Assembly: GCF_000222585.1 (NCBI RefSeq)
Contig: NZ_AFWE01000079.1
Coordinates: forward strand, 1-41,695
Length of the DNA: 41,695 nt
Origin: Vibrio scophthalmi LMG 19158
Lineage (GTDB): Bacteria; Pseudomonadota; Gammaproteobacteria; Enterobacterales; Vibrionaceae
Reading direction: 5' to 3'
The notes below the pieces were generated by a model. The model was given only the letters and a program-made list of their open reading frames with translations. It was not told the DNA's origin and did no database searches. The position numbers and the translations under genes were made by a program. Positions 17,586 to 25,970 of the stretch are shown piece by piece; positions within the stretch are counted from its first letter, which is position 1, and the number at the start of each line of letters is the position of its first letter.

Positions 17586-18425
17586 TTATTCCGGCACAAC
17601 CCAATCAACTTTCCAATGGCCTGTTGCTGGTGCAATCGCCTCTTGTAGGAAAGGTAGAATTTGTTTCATCTGGTTTTCTAGCATCCATGGCGGATTGATA
17701 ACCATCATACCCGATGCCGTCATACCACGTTCATTGGTGTCTGGAGAGACACCAAGTTCTATATTTAGAATCTTGCGAATGCCAAGACCTTCTAAACCTT
17801 CTAGCATATCTTCAATATCGCAACGATTAACCACTGGGTACCAGATTGCGTAGATACCGGTCGCCCAACGTTTGTGACTTTGGGCAATAGCCTGTACTAC
17901 ATCGCGGTATTCTTTGGCTAGCTCGTAAGGTGGATCAATCAACACTAAACCGCGACGCTCTCTTGGCGGTAAGCTTGCGATGAGTCGTTTGAATCCATCT
18001 TCTTTGTAGATGCTCACTTGGCGATCACGATGGAATTCCTGCTCTAGTAATGGGTAATCGCTAGGGTGTAACTCAGTGAGTACCATGCGGTCTTGTGAGC
18101 GGATCTGTGCACGAGCGACACGAGGTGAGCCTGGGTAGTAACGCAGCGTTTCACCGTTATTGAGTACGCGAATTGATTCAATGTAACTGCTGATCTCTTC
18201 TGGTAGATTCGCTTGGTCCCAAATACGTGCGATCCCTTGCTTGTATTCGCCGGTTTTCTCAGACCATTCATGGGTTAAGTCGTAACGACCCACACCTGAG
18301 TGTGTATCGTGGTACACAAACGGTTTGTCCTTTTGCTTCAGTGCATCAAGGATAAGGCTTTGAACGATATGTTTGACAACATCAGCGTGGTTGCCAGCGT
18401 GGAAACTGTGGCGGTAACTCAGCAA
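17586..18425 (-). CDS. rlmJ: 23S rRNA adenine(2030)-N6-methyltransferase
   Basis: This 279-residue enzyme uses S-adenosylmethionine to methylate A2030 of 23S rRNA. It begins with the signature MLSYRHSFHAGNHADVVKH, has the cofactor stretch YHDTHSGVGRYDL near 38-50, and the catalytic DPPY motif at 164-167. Length matches E. coli RlmJ (280). It is divergent from prlC, the same pairing seen for yhiR/rlmJ and prlC in enterobacteria, with gor nearby as in E. coli, so this is an old conserved neighbourhood. Confidence 0.95.
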   Translation of the reverse strand: MLSYRHSFHAGNHADVVKHIVQSLILDALKQKDKPFVYHDTHSGVGRYDLTHEWSEKTGEYKQGIARIWDQANLPEEISSYIESIRVLNNGETLRYYPGSPRVARAQIRSQDRMVLTELHPSDYPLLEQEFHRDRQVSIYKEDGFKRLIASLPPRERRGLVLIDPPYELAKEYRDVVQAIAQSHKRWATGIYAIWYPVVNRCDIEDMLEGLEGLGIRKILNIELGVSPDTNERGMTASGMMVINPPWMLENQMKQILPFLQEAIAPATGHWKVDWVVPE

Positions 18426-18687
18426 GGGATACTCTCGAAATGGTCATGTAGACCATGGTCATTGCAATTAAGATTATGGCTTATTATATACCCAAAACTG
18501 GTCGAGATGCTTGTATCAAGCAGCAAGAAAGCAACAAGCGATCTGCGGCACGTTTGCATCAAGTTGTTAGCATAATCATCAAGGTGACTATTGAAAATCG
18601 CTTAATCTACCTATATTTAGTTAAGACGTAACTATTACATAAAAGACGAGCTCGTCAGTTCGCTTTGCGCAACAAAAGGAATGCTTT

Positions 18688-20730
18688 ATGTCCAATCCGC
18701 TGCTAACTTTTACCGATTTACCGCCGTTCTCGCAAATTAAGCCTGAACATATTAAGCCAGCTGTCGAACAAGCCATTAGCGATTGCCGTGACAAAATTGA
18801 ACAAGTGTTGGCGGGCAATACAGGGCCAACATGGGATAACCTCGTTGCACCAATCGAAGAAGTTGACGATCGTCTTAGCCGTATTTGGTCTCCTGTGAGC
18901 CATATGAATTCGGTGATGAATAGCGAAGCTCTGCGCGAAGCGTATGAAAGTTGTTTGCCATTGCTGTCGGAGTACGGCACTTGGGTCGGACAACACAAAG
19001 GCTTGTTTGAGGCTTACAAAGCGATCAAAGCTAGCCAAGCGTTTGCCGATTTGAATCAAGCAGAGCAAAAAACCATTACTGACGCATTGCGTGACTTTGA
19101 ATTGTCAGGCATTGGTTTACCCGTTGAAGAGCAGCGCCGCTACGGTGAAATCAGTAAGCGTATGTCGGAGCTAGGTTCGCAGTTCTCAAATAATGTGTTG
19201 GATGCCACCATGGGTTGGACCAAGCATGTTACTGACGAAAAAGAATTGGCAGGCATGCCTGAGTCGGCATTAGCAGCTGCACAAGCCGCGGCCCAAGCTA
19301 AAGAGCTTGATGGTTATCTGCTGACACTCGACATTCCGTCATACCTACCGGTAATGACTTACTGTGATAACCAAGCCCTGCGCCAAGAGTTATATGAAGC
19401 TTACGTTACCCGTGCATCGGATCGCGGCCCGAATGCTGGCAAGTGGGATAACAGCGAAATCATCGCAGAGAAACTGAAACTGCGTCATGAAATAGCCCGT
19501 ATGCTTGGCTTTGCGACTTACAGTGAAAAATCGCTAGCGACGAAAATGGCAGAGAACCCAGAGCAAGTCCTTGGCTTCTTAAACGATCTGGCGACTAAAG
19601 CGAAACCACAAGGTGAGCGCGAAGTCGAAGAGCTACGTCAATTTGCTAAAAGCGAGTGCGGTGTAGAAGAACTCAATCTTTGGGACATCGCCTACTACAG
19701 TGAGAAACAAAAACAGAACCTATTCCAAATCTCAGACGAAGAATTGCGTCCTTACTTCCCTGAGCAAAAAGCAGTAAGCGGCTTATTTGAAGTATTAAAT
19801 CGCGTCTTTGGTATGACAGTCACTGAGCGTCAAGGTATCGATACCTGGCATGAGTCAGTACGTTTCTTTGATATCTTTGATAGTGAAGGCACGCTACGCG
19901 GTAGCTTCTATCTTGATTTGTACGCTCGTGAACACAAACGTGGCGGCGCGTGGATGGATGATTGTCGTGGTCGCCGCATGACCTTATCTGGCGAACTACA
20001 AACGCCAGTGGCCTACCTAACGTGTAACTTCAACCGTCCAGTGGGCGATAAGCCTGCGCTGTTTACTCACGATGAAGTCGTCACCTTGTTCCATGAGTTT
20101 GGTCACGGTATTCACCATATGCTGACTCAAGTTGCGACGGGTGCAGTATCGGGCATTAATGGTGTACCTTGGGATGCTGTTGAGCTGCCAAGTCAATTCT
20201 TAGAGAACTGGTGCTGGGAAGAAGAGGCGCTTGCATTCATCTCTGGCCACTATCTAACCGGTGAACCATTGCCAAAAGAGATGTTGGATAAAATGCTGGC
20301 GGCGAAAAACTTCCAGTCAGCGATGTTTATTCTTCGTCAACTCGAATTCGGCTTGTTTGATTTCACTCTACACACTGAATTCGAACCAGAAGTAGGCCCT
20401 CGCGTCTTAGAGACGTTAGCTGAAGTGAAAAGCAAAGTGGCCGTGCTGCCGAGCTTAGAGTGGAACCGTTTCTCACACAGCTTTAGCCATATTTTTGCTG
20501 GTGGTTACAGCGCGGGTTACTACAGCTATCTATGGGCAGAAGTGTTGTCTTCGGATGCATTCTCTCGTTTTGAAGAGGAAGGTATCTTTAACCAAGAAAC
20601 CGGTAAGAGCTTCTTGAACAATATCCTTGAGATGGGTGGCAGTGAAGAGCCTATGGAGTTATTCAAACGCTTCCGTGGTCGTGAGCCGGAAATTGATGCT
20701 TTGCTACGCCATGCCGGTATCATCGCCTAA
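18688..20730 (+). CDS. prlC: Oligopeptidase A (M3 family zinc metallopeptidase)
   Basis: This 680-residue cytosolic protease degrades short peptides, including cleaved signal peptides. The zinc-binding HEFGH motif lies at 469-473 (VTLFHEFGHGIHHML), and the third ligand Glu is expected about 25-28 residues on in the PSQFLENWCWE block. Length equals E. coli PrlC (680). AAGGA precedes the ATG. It is divergent from rlmJ across 262 bp and ends at a terminator shared with the bufferin cluster on the opposite strand. Confidence 0.96.
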   Translation: MSNPLLTFTDLPPFSQIKPEHIKPAVEQAISDCRDKIEQVLAGNTGPTWDNLVAPIEEVDDRLSRIWSPVSHMNSVMNSEALREAYESCLPLLSEYGTWVGQHKGLFEAYKAIKASQAFADLNQAEQKTITDALRDFELSGIGLPVEEQRRYGEISKRMSELGSQFSNNVLDATMGWTKHVTDEKELAGMPESALAAAQAAAQAKELDGYLLTLDIPSYLPVMTYCDNQALRQELYEAYVTRASDRGPNAGKWDNSEIIAEKLKLRHEIARMLGFATYSEKSLATKMAENPEQVLGFLNDLATKAKPQGEREVEELRQFAKSECGVEELNLWDIAYYSEKQKQNLFQISDEELRPYFPEQKAVSGLFEVLNRVFGMTVTERQGIDTWHESVRFFDIFDSEGTLRGSFYLDLYAREHKRGGAWMDDCRGRRMTLSGELQTPVAYLTCNFNRPVGDKPALFTHDEVVTLFHEFGHGIHHMLTQVATGAVSGINGVPWDAVELPSQFLENWCWEEEALAFISGHYLTGEPLPKEMLDKMLAAKNFQSAMFILRQLEFGLFDFTLHTEFEPEVGPRVLETLAEVKSKVAVLPSLEWNRFSHSFSHIFAGGYSAGYYSYLWAEVLSSDAFSRFEEEGIFNQETGKSFLNNILEMGGSEEPMELFKRFRGREPEIDALLRHAGIIA

Positions 20731-20780
20731 TCCTGTTTACTCTTCGTATTTGAGTCTTTGTAGGATTTACAATTAAACAA

Positions 20781-20805
20781 AGCCTTCCATTTGGAAGGCT
20801 TTTTG
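20781..20805. terminator. Terminator after prlC
   Basis: AGCCTTCC and GGAAGGCT form an 8-bp stem with an ATTT loop and a following T-run. A-rich sequence on the other side would let it also stop the convergent doxX transcript, whose stop lies 38 nt away. Confidence 0.88.
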
Positions 20806-20842
20806 CTATTTACTGCTATTTAGCCTCGGAAAAATGTGAAAA

Positions 20843-21298
20843 TTAGCTTTGTAGCTTGTATTTGAGTAGTTTGTCGAGAGAGAGAGGGCCAGCACCCCAT
20901 ACCACAACAACCATGATCATTAAGCCCCACAACTGATGGTCATAAAAGCCTTTCTCCCACAACAATGGGTAAGAAACCACGGCAATAATATTAAAGACGA
21001 ATAAGATTGCCGCCATTGGGCGAGTCAGTAATCCTAAGGCTAAAAATACGGGTAAGATTAACTCTGCTGCTGTGCCCATGTACGCGGCCATTTGCCATGG
21101 AATTAACGGGACTTGGTACTCATATTCAAATAGATAGAGCGTACTATCCCATGATGAGATTTTGATCAGCCCTGAGTTGAAAAATACCCAAGCCACCCAT
21201 AAGCGGCAGAATAACAATAGCAGTGGTACAAAAACGCATTGGAGTTTAGCAATCATCGCGTCGTAATGGTTGAGCCAATTCTTTACAGCGGTTGTCAT
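20843..21298 (-). CDS. DoxX-family membrane protein of the bufferin cluster (GigD-like)
   Basis: This 151-residue inner-membrane protein has four membrane segments and the DoxX pattern (LLFCRLWVAWVFFNSGLIKISSWDSTLYLFEYEYQVPLIPW near 25-65, MGTAAELILPVFLALGLLTRPMAAILF near 74-100). AGGAGAG precedes its ATG. It starts 9 nt after bufC and closes the operon. A DoxX protein in this position is typical of gig/bufferin operons (GigD). Its biochemical role there is not established; a link to respiration or redox supply for the DUF692 enzyme is one inference. Confidence 0.9.
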   Translation of the reverse strand: MTTAVKNWLNHYDAMIAKLQCVFVPLLLLFCRLWVAWVFFNSGLIKISSWDSTLYLFEYEYQVPLIPWQMAAYMGTAAELILPVFLALGLLTRPMAAILFVFNIIAVVSYPLLWEKGFYDHQLWGLMIMVVVVWGAGPLSLDKLLKYKLQS

Positions 21299-21307
21299 AA
21301 TGCTCTC

Positions 21308-22090
21308 CTAGTGATTTTGTTCAGTCGAGTTGTCGATGGGGGACGTTAGGGAAAAACCGGCAATGACACCCAGTTCAATAATCGTGTTTAATGAGCTCAG
21401 TAATGACGGTTCAATATCCGCCAGGGGTATGCTTTTGTATAGTTGCTGAATGAGCAGAAATTCGGGATTGGTTAGAGCGATCCCTTTGGCTAGCCCCGTG
21501 TTTGTCGTGACGATAACACCTTGCTCGGCTAGGTTAATGTCTAGCCCTTCTATCTCATTTTTCTGCACTGCGTGATGCAGAGAAAAAAGCGCATATTGAC
21601 TTGTGAAAGGGAGTGCCGCTGGAGATAAATGAAAACAGATGTGTGCATGTTGCTCAGGAGAAAGAGCGCTCAGTTGTGCAAGCGGCCTCAGTGAGAGCGA
21701 TTTTACGTTAGCATGACGTTGTTGACTGATATCGAGCGTCCATTCAAAACGAGCAACCTCGGCACAATAAGGCGCAGCTTGCATCACGGCATCAAAGTGC
21801 AACAGCGTTTGATCGAAATGCTCACCATATTCACTGACATCCCCTTGGTTCAATGGGTTGTCCAGCACATGTTGGCGAGCAAGCTGTAAAAAGCACTCTT
21901 CTCCCAGCAATGCTTGCACGGTCGGATAGGTGATTTGCAAGATTTCGCTTAAACCGACAATAAAATTATTGCGGTAAATCTGCATTCGTTCATCGGCGGT
22001 GAATGCATCACTGATAATGTTGCAAGCCTCTCCGCTCGATTGATAGTGCAGAGCCTTGGCAAATTCATTTTGTAGCGCGGCTAAATTCAT
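21308..22090 (-). CDS. bufC: DUF2063 bufferin maturation partner (BufC-like)
   Basis: This 260-residue protein has the N-terminal DUF2063 putative DNA-binding-type domain (LAALQNEFAKALHYQ, then FTADERMQIYRNNFIVGLSEILQITYPTVQALLGEECFLQLARQHV, about 30-75). In bufferin and methanobactin-like systems such partners bind the precursor peptide and form a complex with the DUF692 oxidase. The C-terminal half (about 110-240) is less conserved. It overlaps bufB by 4 nt (ATGA) and precedes doxX by 9 nt, so the three genes are translationally coupled. Despite the domain's old label, no regulatory role is implied. Confidence 0.9.
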   Translation of the reverse strand: MNLAALQNEFAKALHYQSSGEACNIISDAFTADERMQIYRNNFIVGLSEILQITYPTVQALLGEECFLQLARQHVLDNPLNQGDVSEYGEHFDQTLLHFDAVMQAAPYCAEVARFEWTLDISQQRHANVKSLSLRPLAQLSALSPEQHAHICFHLSPAALPFTSQYALFSLHHAVQKNEIEGLDINLAEQGVIVTTNTGLAKGIALTNPEFLLIQQLYKSIPLADIEPSLLSSLNTIIELGVIAGFSLTSPIDNSTEQNH

Positions 22091-22959
22091 GATGCTTTCC
22101 TTGGCTGAGTCGTGCTTTGTGTTGTCGCCAAGGTATTGAGTATCATGCTGGCTTTACTCGCCTCATGAATTAAAACGTCGGGCGTTGGAATGTCGAGATC
22201 CCATTCAATTAAGGAATGACGAGCGCCATGCTCGGCTGACCATTGACTAAACAGTTGCCATACCTCATCGCTCACTGGACGGCTGTGGGTATCAATCCAG
22301 ATTTCACCTTTATCCAATTGTTTGATGGTAAAACCGGCCAAATGAATTTCATCGACGGCGTCTGCGGGGATGCCCGCTAAGTATGTTTCACTGCCAAAAC
22401 CATGGTTGAAGGCAGAAACATGAATATTGTTGAAATCGAGCAGCAAGCGACAACCTGTGCGGCGATGCACTTCGGCAAGAAAATCCCATTCGGCAATCGT
22501 TGAATGAGCAAATTTGACATAGCTTGAAGGGTTTTCGATCAGTAACGGCCTTTGCAGTGCATCTTGCACTTCAAGAACATTGCGACAAAAGACTTGCAAC
22601 GCTTCTTCGGTATAGGGGAGAGGTAATAAGTCATTGAAATGATGACCACCGTGTTCACTCCAGCTTAAATGATCGGAGACAAGGATGGGCTCGACTTGTT
22701 TCACCAGTGCTTTTAACTTGGTCAAATGCTCCGCACTAATGCGCCCGACACTACCAAGTGATAAGCCGATGCCGTGACAGCTTATTTGGTAGCGCTCACG
22801 CAAAGTGAGAAGCTGCTGTCTCGCGAGAGAATGAGGTTGGAAATAGTTTTCGCTGTGGATTTCTAACCAAGAGAAGTGCGCAGGCTCGGAGAGAAAAAAA
22901 TCCATGTGAGGTGTGCGTAAACCTACCCCAACCAATGAATGTTGAGCGGATAGTGTCAC
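22087..22959 (-). CDS. bufB: DUF692 multinuclear iron oxidase (BufB-like; MbnB/TglH/ChrH family)
   Basis: This TIM-barrel metalloenzyme of about 290 residues would oxidise cysteines of the precursor peptide, by homology to thiooxazole or related groups, using O2 and two or three irons. Likely metal ligands sit in the conserved blocks WLEIHSENYF (31-40), CHGIGLSLG (about 61), VSDHLSW (about 94), LIENPSSY (about 144), LLDFNNIHVS (about 178), EIHLAGF (about 209) and DTHSRPV (about 226). The open frame extends to a GTG at 23007, but that codon lies in the arm of a hairpin; GTG 22959 has AGGGA at 7-nt spacing and gives the usual short N-terminus before LVGVGLRTPHMDFFL, so it is chosen. It overlaps bufC by 4 nt. 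Confidence 0.92.
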   Translation of the reverse strand: MTLSAQHSLVGVGLRTPHMDFFLSEPAHFSWLEIHSENYFQPHSLARQQLLTLRERYQISCHGIGLSLGSVGRISAEHLTKLKALVKQVEPILVSDHLSWSEHGGHHFNDLLPLPYTEEALQVFCRNVLEVQDALQRPLLIENPSSYVKFAHSTIAEWDFLAEVHRRTGCRLLLDFNNIHVSAFNHGFGSETYLAGIPADAVDEIHLAGFTIKQLDKGEIWIDTHSRPVSDEVWQLFSQWSAEHGARHSLIEWDLDIPTPDVLIHEASKASMILNTLATTQSTTQPRKAS

Positions 22960-23000
22960 AAGGCTTTCCCTAAATAGTGTGATGTTCGACGGTGTTCGGT

Positions 23001-23045
23001 CTATCACTAGGTGCGCTGGTTGAGCGTCAGTACACCTAGTGATAG
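23001..23045 (-). other. 13-bp perfect hairpin between bufA1 and bufB
   Basis: CTATCACTAGGTG and its exact complement CACCTAGTGATAG are separated by 19 nt and lie 9 nt after the bufA1 stop. There is no T-run, so it fits an RNA processing or stabilising stem that keeps the precursor message in excess of the enzyme message. An alternative is partial rho-independent attenuation. Confidence 0.75.
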
Positions 23046-23054
23046 GCGTTTCGT

Positions 23055-23315
23055 TTAAGCTGACTCGGTGCTACCACCTGCAAGCTTGCCGCATAGTCCG
23101 GTTGGAACGACTACAAAAGCATCTTTTTGGTTATCTTCCTTGGCCGTTCCTGCGCATGAGCTGGTTTTGGTTGCGCAGTCATTTTTACCTGCTTTAGCCA
23201 CGCCGTAGCACTTTTCTTTTTCCGCTGCGACAGCTGGTGCGGCGGTTAACATGGTGCCACCTAACGCAATAAGACCAGTGATTGCAGCTGTAACGGCTAG
23301 ATTAGACTTTTTCAT
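23055..23315 (-). CDS. bufA1: Bufferin-type precursor peptide (DUF2282, BufA1/GigA-like)
   Basis: This 86-residue exported peptide has a signal sequence (MKKSNLAV, hydrophobic core, cleavage expected after AVA near residue 30). The mature part has four cysteines, C36, C47, C54 and C75, in the family pattern EKCYGVAKAGKNDC, SSCAGTA and PTGLC. In characterised bufferins the two central cysteines (here C47 and C54) are converted to thiooxazoles and the product binds copper in the periplasm. The start at 23315 is chosen over an upstream frame at 23354 because AGAGGAAA lies before it and the signal peptide begins there. It is the first gene of bufA1-bufB-bufC-doxX. Confidence 0.92.
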   Translation of the reverse strand: MKKSNLAVTAAITGLIALGGTMLTAAPAVAAEKEKCYGVAKAGKNDCATKTSSCAGTAKEDNQKDAFVVVPTGLCGKLAGGSTESA

Positions 23316-23353
23316 AGTAATTTCCTCTGACTGAATTCTTTTGTTTAAATCCA

Positions 23354-23372
23354 CAAGTTAATCATCAACTTG
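23354..23372. promoter_or_regulatory. Imperfect palindrome upstream of bufA1
   Basis: CAAGTT and AACTTG frame a 7-nt centre, with eight of nine positions symmetric over 19 nt. It lies 39-57 bp before the bufA1 start, where an operator or a leader hairpin would sit. No sigma-factor gene of the kind that controls Caulobacter bufferin operons is seen in the window. Confidence 0.35.
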
Positions 23373-23531
23373 CTTACATAAAAGGATAGAAAAGCCGCGG
23401 AAAAACTTTCATTAAAAATAAAGAATGTACAAAAATGTTTCGCTATTGTTACTTAATTGGTTGATGCGTAAGCAATAAAAAAGTGGAAAAAATTTCTCCT
23501 TTTTGTGCTCATATCGCATAGCTGTTTAGGT

Positions 23532-23561
23532 TATAATCAACTTTTATGTATAAATAACCAG
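23532..23561 (+). promoter_or_regulatory. uvrD promoter -10 element and probable LexA (SOS) box
   Basis: A consensus TATAAT lies at 23532-23537. ATGTATAAATAACCAG at 23546-23561 matches the E. coli uvrD LexA box (CTGTATATATACCCAG) at 13 of 16 positions, including the unusual CCAG right half. It overlaps the expected transcription start and ends 10 bp before the ATG, so LexA would block initiation. No good -35 was recognised. Confidence 0.6.
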
Positions 23562-23571
23562 TAGCTTAGCC

Positions 23572-25746
23572 ATGATGGATCCTTCTTTACTTCTCGACGG
23601 TCTGAACGATAAACAGCGTGAGGCTGTAGCCGCTCCAATCGAAAATCTACTTGTTCTGGCCGGCGCAGGCAGTGGTAAAACACGTGTGCTCGTGCACCGC
23701 ATTGCTTGGTTGATGTCGGTTGAACAGGCATCACCGTTTTCGATCATGTCAGTGACCTTTACCAATAAGGCGGCAGCAGAAATGCGTGGTCGTATTGAAG
23801 AGTTGATGATGGGCAGTTCATCTGGGATGTGGAATGGTACCTTCCATGGTATTTGTCATCGTATTCTGCGCGCGCATTATCTAGACGCTAAGTTACCGGA
23901 AGATTTTCAGATCATTGATTCTGATGATCAGCAGCGCTTACTCAAACGTTTGATTAAAGCGCAAAATTTAGATGAAAAGCAGTGGCCGCCACGTCAGGTT
24001 TGCTGGTGGATTAATGGTAAAAAAGATGAAGGCTTACGTCCTAATCACATCGATGCCTACCATGACCCAATTACTAAAACTTACCTGCAATTGTACAGTG
24101 CCTATCAAGAAGCGTGTGATCGCGCTGGCTTAGTTGATTTTGCTGAAATCTTGCTAAGAGCACATGAGTTGCTGCGTGATAAAACCGCGATTCGTGAACA
24201 TTATCAAGCGCGCTTTAAGCATATCTTGGTCGACGAATTTCAAGATACCAACAACATTCAATACGCTTGGCTGCGCATGATGGCTGGTCGAGATACTCAC
24301 GTGATGATCGTTGGTGATGATGATCAGTCGATCTATGGTTGGCGTGGTGCTCAAATCGAGAATATTGAAAAATTCACCCTTGAATTTCCGAGCGTGAATA
24401 CCATTCGTCTTGAACAAAACTATCGCTCAACCAAGACCATTCTTGAAGCTTCGAATACTCTAATCGCCAATAATACCGAGCGAATGGGTAAAGAGCTGTG
24501 GACCGATGGCAAAGTAGGTGAGCCTATTTCGGTTTATTCGGCGTACAACGAGCTGGATGAAGCGCGTTTTGCGGTGAGTAAAATTAAAGAGTGGCAAGAG
24601 AAAGGTGGCGTGTTGAACGACACTGCGATGCTTTATCGTAATAATGCCCAGTCTCGTGTATTGGAAGAAGCCTTGCTGCAAGCGGGTTTACCTTATCGTA
24701 TTTATGGCGGTATGCGATTCTTCGAACGTCAGGAAATTCGTGACGCATTAGGTTATCTACGTCTCATCAATAATCGTGATAACGACGCCGCTTTTGAACG
24801 TATCGTGAATACACCAACGCGCGGTCTCGGTGATAAAACCCTAGAGACGGTGCGCTTTGCTGCGCGCGATCGTGGTTGCACCTTATGGGAATCATGTGTC
24901 GCGTTGATTGATGAGCAAGTGCTGACTGGCCGAGCGGCTGGCGCATTGAGTCGCTTTATCGAATTGATTAATGCGATGGAAGATGACACCCGAGAAATGT
25001 CATTACATGAGCAAACTGACCATGTGGTGAAATACTCCGGCTTGTTCGCCATGTATGAGCAAGAAAAAGGTGAAAAGTCTAAAGCTCGTATCGAAAACTT
25101 AGAAGAATTGGTCACGGCAACCCGCCAGTTCGAAAAGCCAGAAGAAGCGGATGAAATGAGTGAGCTGACCGCTTTCTTAACGCATGCCGCATTGGAAGCG
25201 GGCGAGGGCCAAGCGGATGAGTTTGAAGATGCTGTACAGCTAATGACATTGCACAGTGCGAAAGGTTTGGAATTCCCGATGGTGTTTATGGTTGGGGTAG
25301 AGGAAGGGATGTTCCCAAGTCAAATGTCTGCAGAAGAAGCAGGGCGTTTGGAGGAAGAACGCCGTCTTTGTTATGTTGGCATGACGCGTGCGATGGAAAA
25401 GCTCTACATTACCTACGCGGAAATGCGTCGCTTGTATGGCCAAGATAAATACCACAAGCCGTCACGCTTTATTCGTGAGCTACCAGAATCTTGCCTAGAT
25501 GAAGTGCGTATGAAAGCGCAAGTGAGTCGTCCTTCAAGTAGCGGTCGTTTCAGCCAAACAGTGGTAAAAGAGAGCTTTAATGAAACTGGTTTTACGCTTG
25601 GCTCTCGTGTTCTCCATCCTAAATTTGGTGAAGGTACCATCATTAACTTTGAAGGCAGTGGCCCACAGAGCCGCGTGCAAGTTGCTTTTAATGGTGAAGG
25701 CATCAAGTGGTTAGTGACCGCTTATGCTCGATTAGAAAAGCTCTAA
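23572..25746 (+). CDS. uvrD: DNA helicase II (UvrD)
   Basis: This 724-residue SF1A 3'-5' helicase acts in nucleotide excision and mismatch repair. Seen are the Q motif LNDKQREAV (11-19), Walker A AGAGSGKT (30-37), motif Ia SVTFTNKAAAEMR, Walker B VDEFQDTN near 222-229, motif III GDDDQSIYGWRGA, motif IV YRSTKTIL, and motif V/VI MTLHSAKGLEF and VGMTRA near 560-610. The C-terminal GSRVLHPKFGEGTI is the UvrD Tudor-like tail. Length fits (720 in E. coli). Two successive ATG codons at 23572 and 23575 are possible starts, with no strong ribosome binding site. A probable SOS box overlaps the promoter, and the bufferin operon diverges from it. Confidence 0.97.
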   Translation: MMDPSLLLDGLNDKQREAVAAPIENLLVLAGAGSGKTRVLVHRIAWLMSVEQASPFSIMSVTFTNKAAAEMRGRIEELMMGSSSGMWNGTFHGICHRILRAHYLDAKLPEDFQIIDSDDQQRLLKRLIKAQNLDEKQWPPRQVCWWINGKKDEGLRPNHIDAYHDPITKTYLQLYSAYQEACDRAGLVDFAEILLRAHELLRDKTAIREHYQARFKHILVDEFQDTNNIQYAWLRMMAGRDTHVMIVGDDDQSIYGWRGAQIENIEKFTLEFPSVNTIRLEQNYRSTKTILEASNTLIANNTERMGKELWTDGKVGEPISVYSAYNELDEARFAVSKIKEWQEKGGVLNDTAMLYRNNAQSRVLEEALLQAGLPYRIYGGMRFFERQEIRDALGYLRLINNRDNDAAFERIVNTPTRGLGDKTLETVRFAARDRGCTLWESCVALIDEQVLTGRAAGALSRFIELINAMEDDTREMSLHEQTDHVVKYSGLFAMYEQEKGEKSKARIENLEELVTATRQFEKPEEADEMSELTAFLTHAALEAGEGQADEFEDAVQLMTLHSAKGLEFPMVFMVGVEEGMFPSQMSAEEAGRLEEERRLCYVGMTRAMEKLYITYAEMRRLYGQDKYHKPSRFIRELPESCLDEVRMKAQVSRPSSSGRFSQTVVKESFNETGFTLGSRVLHPKFGEGTIINFEGSGPQSRVQVAFNGEGIKWLVTAYARLEKL

Positions 25747-25768
25747 TCAGCAAGTTTTATTGAATTCA

Positions 25769-25794
25769 AAGGCGCACTTCGGTGCGCCTTTTTA
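25769..25794 (+). terminator. Intrinsic terminator after uvrD
   Basis: AAGGCGCAC and GTGCGCCTT form a 9-bp stem with a stable TTCG tetraloop and a T-run, 22 nt after the stop codon. Confidence 0.93.
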
Positions 25795-25970
25795 GTATTT
25801 GGCCTATGGGTGTCCAAAAGCTCTCTAAGCAGTACAAACTTAATTGGTTTTCAAATTTACTTTGTATTATGGACTCTGTATTTGGTAGCAAGACGGAAAA
25901 ATGAGAAGAGCTTTTGCACATAGCGAATAAAAAATGGCACTTTAAATAATGAGATGGTTTACCAAACTAT

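Noticed and set aside
17530-17853. 107-residue plus-strand frame over the end of rlmJ
   Set aside because: It is a shadow of rlmJ, which has clear family motifs on the other strand.
18481-18545. Possible mobile or ERIC-type remnant upstream of prlC (ATATACCC start, repeated AGCA and CAAG words)
   Set aside because: Only the first few bases recall the end of Vibrio repeats; no palindromic core or mirrored end could be found.
23007-23007. Upstream GTG as the bufB start
   Set aside because: It lies inside the arm of a 13-bp hairpin with no ribosome binding site; GTG at 22959 has AGGGA at good spacing and gives the family-typical N-terminus.
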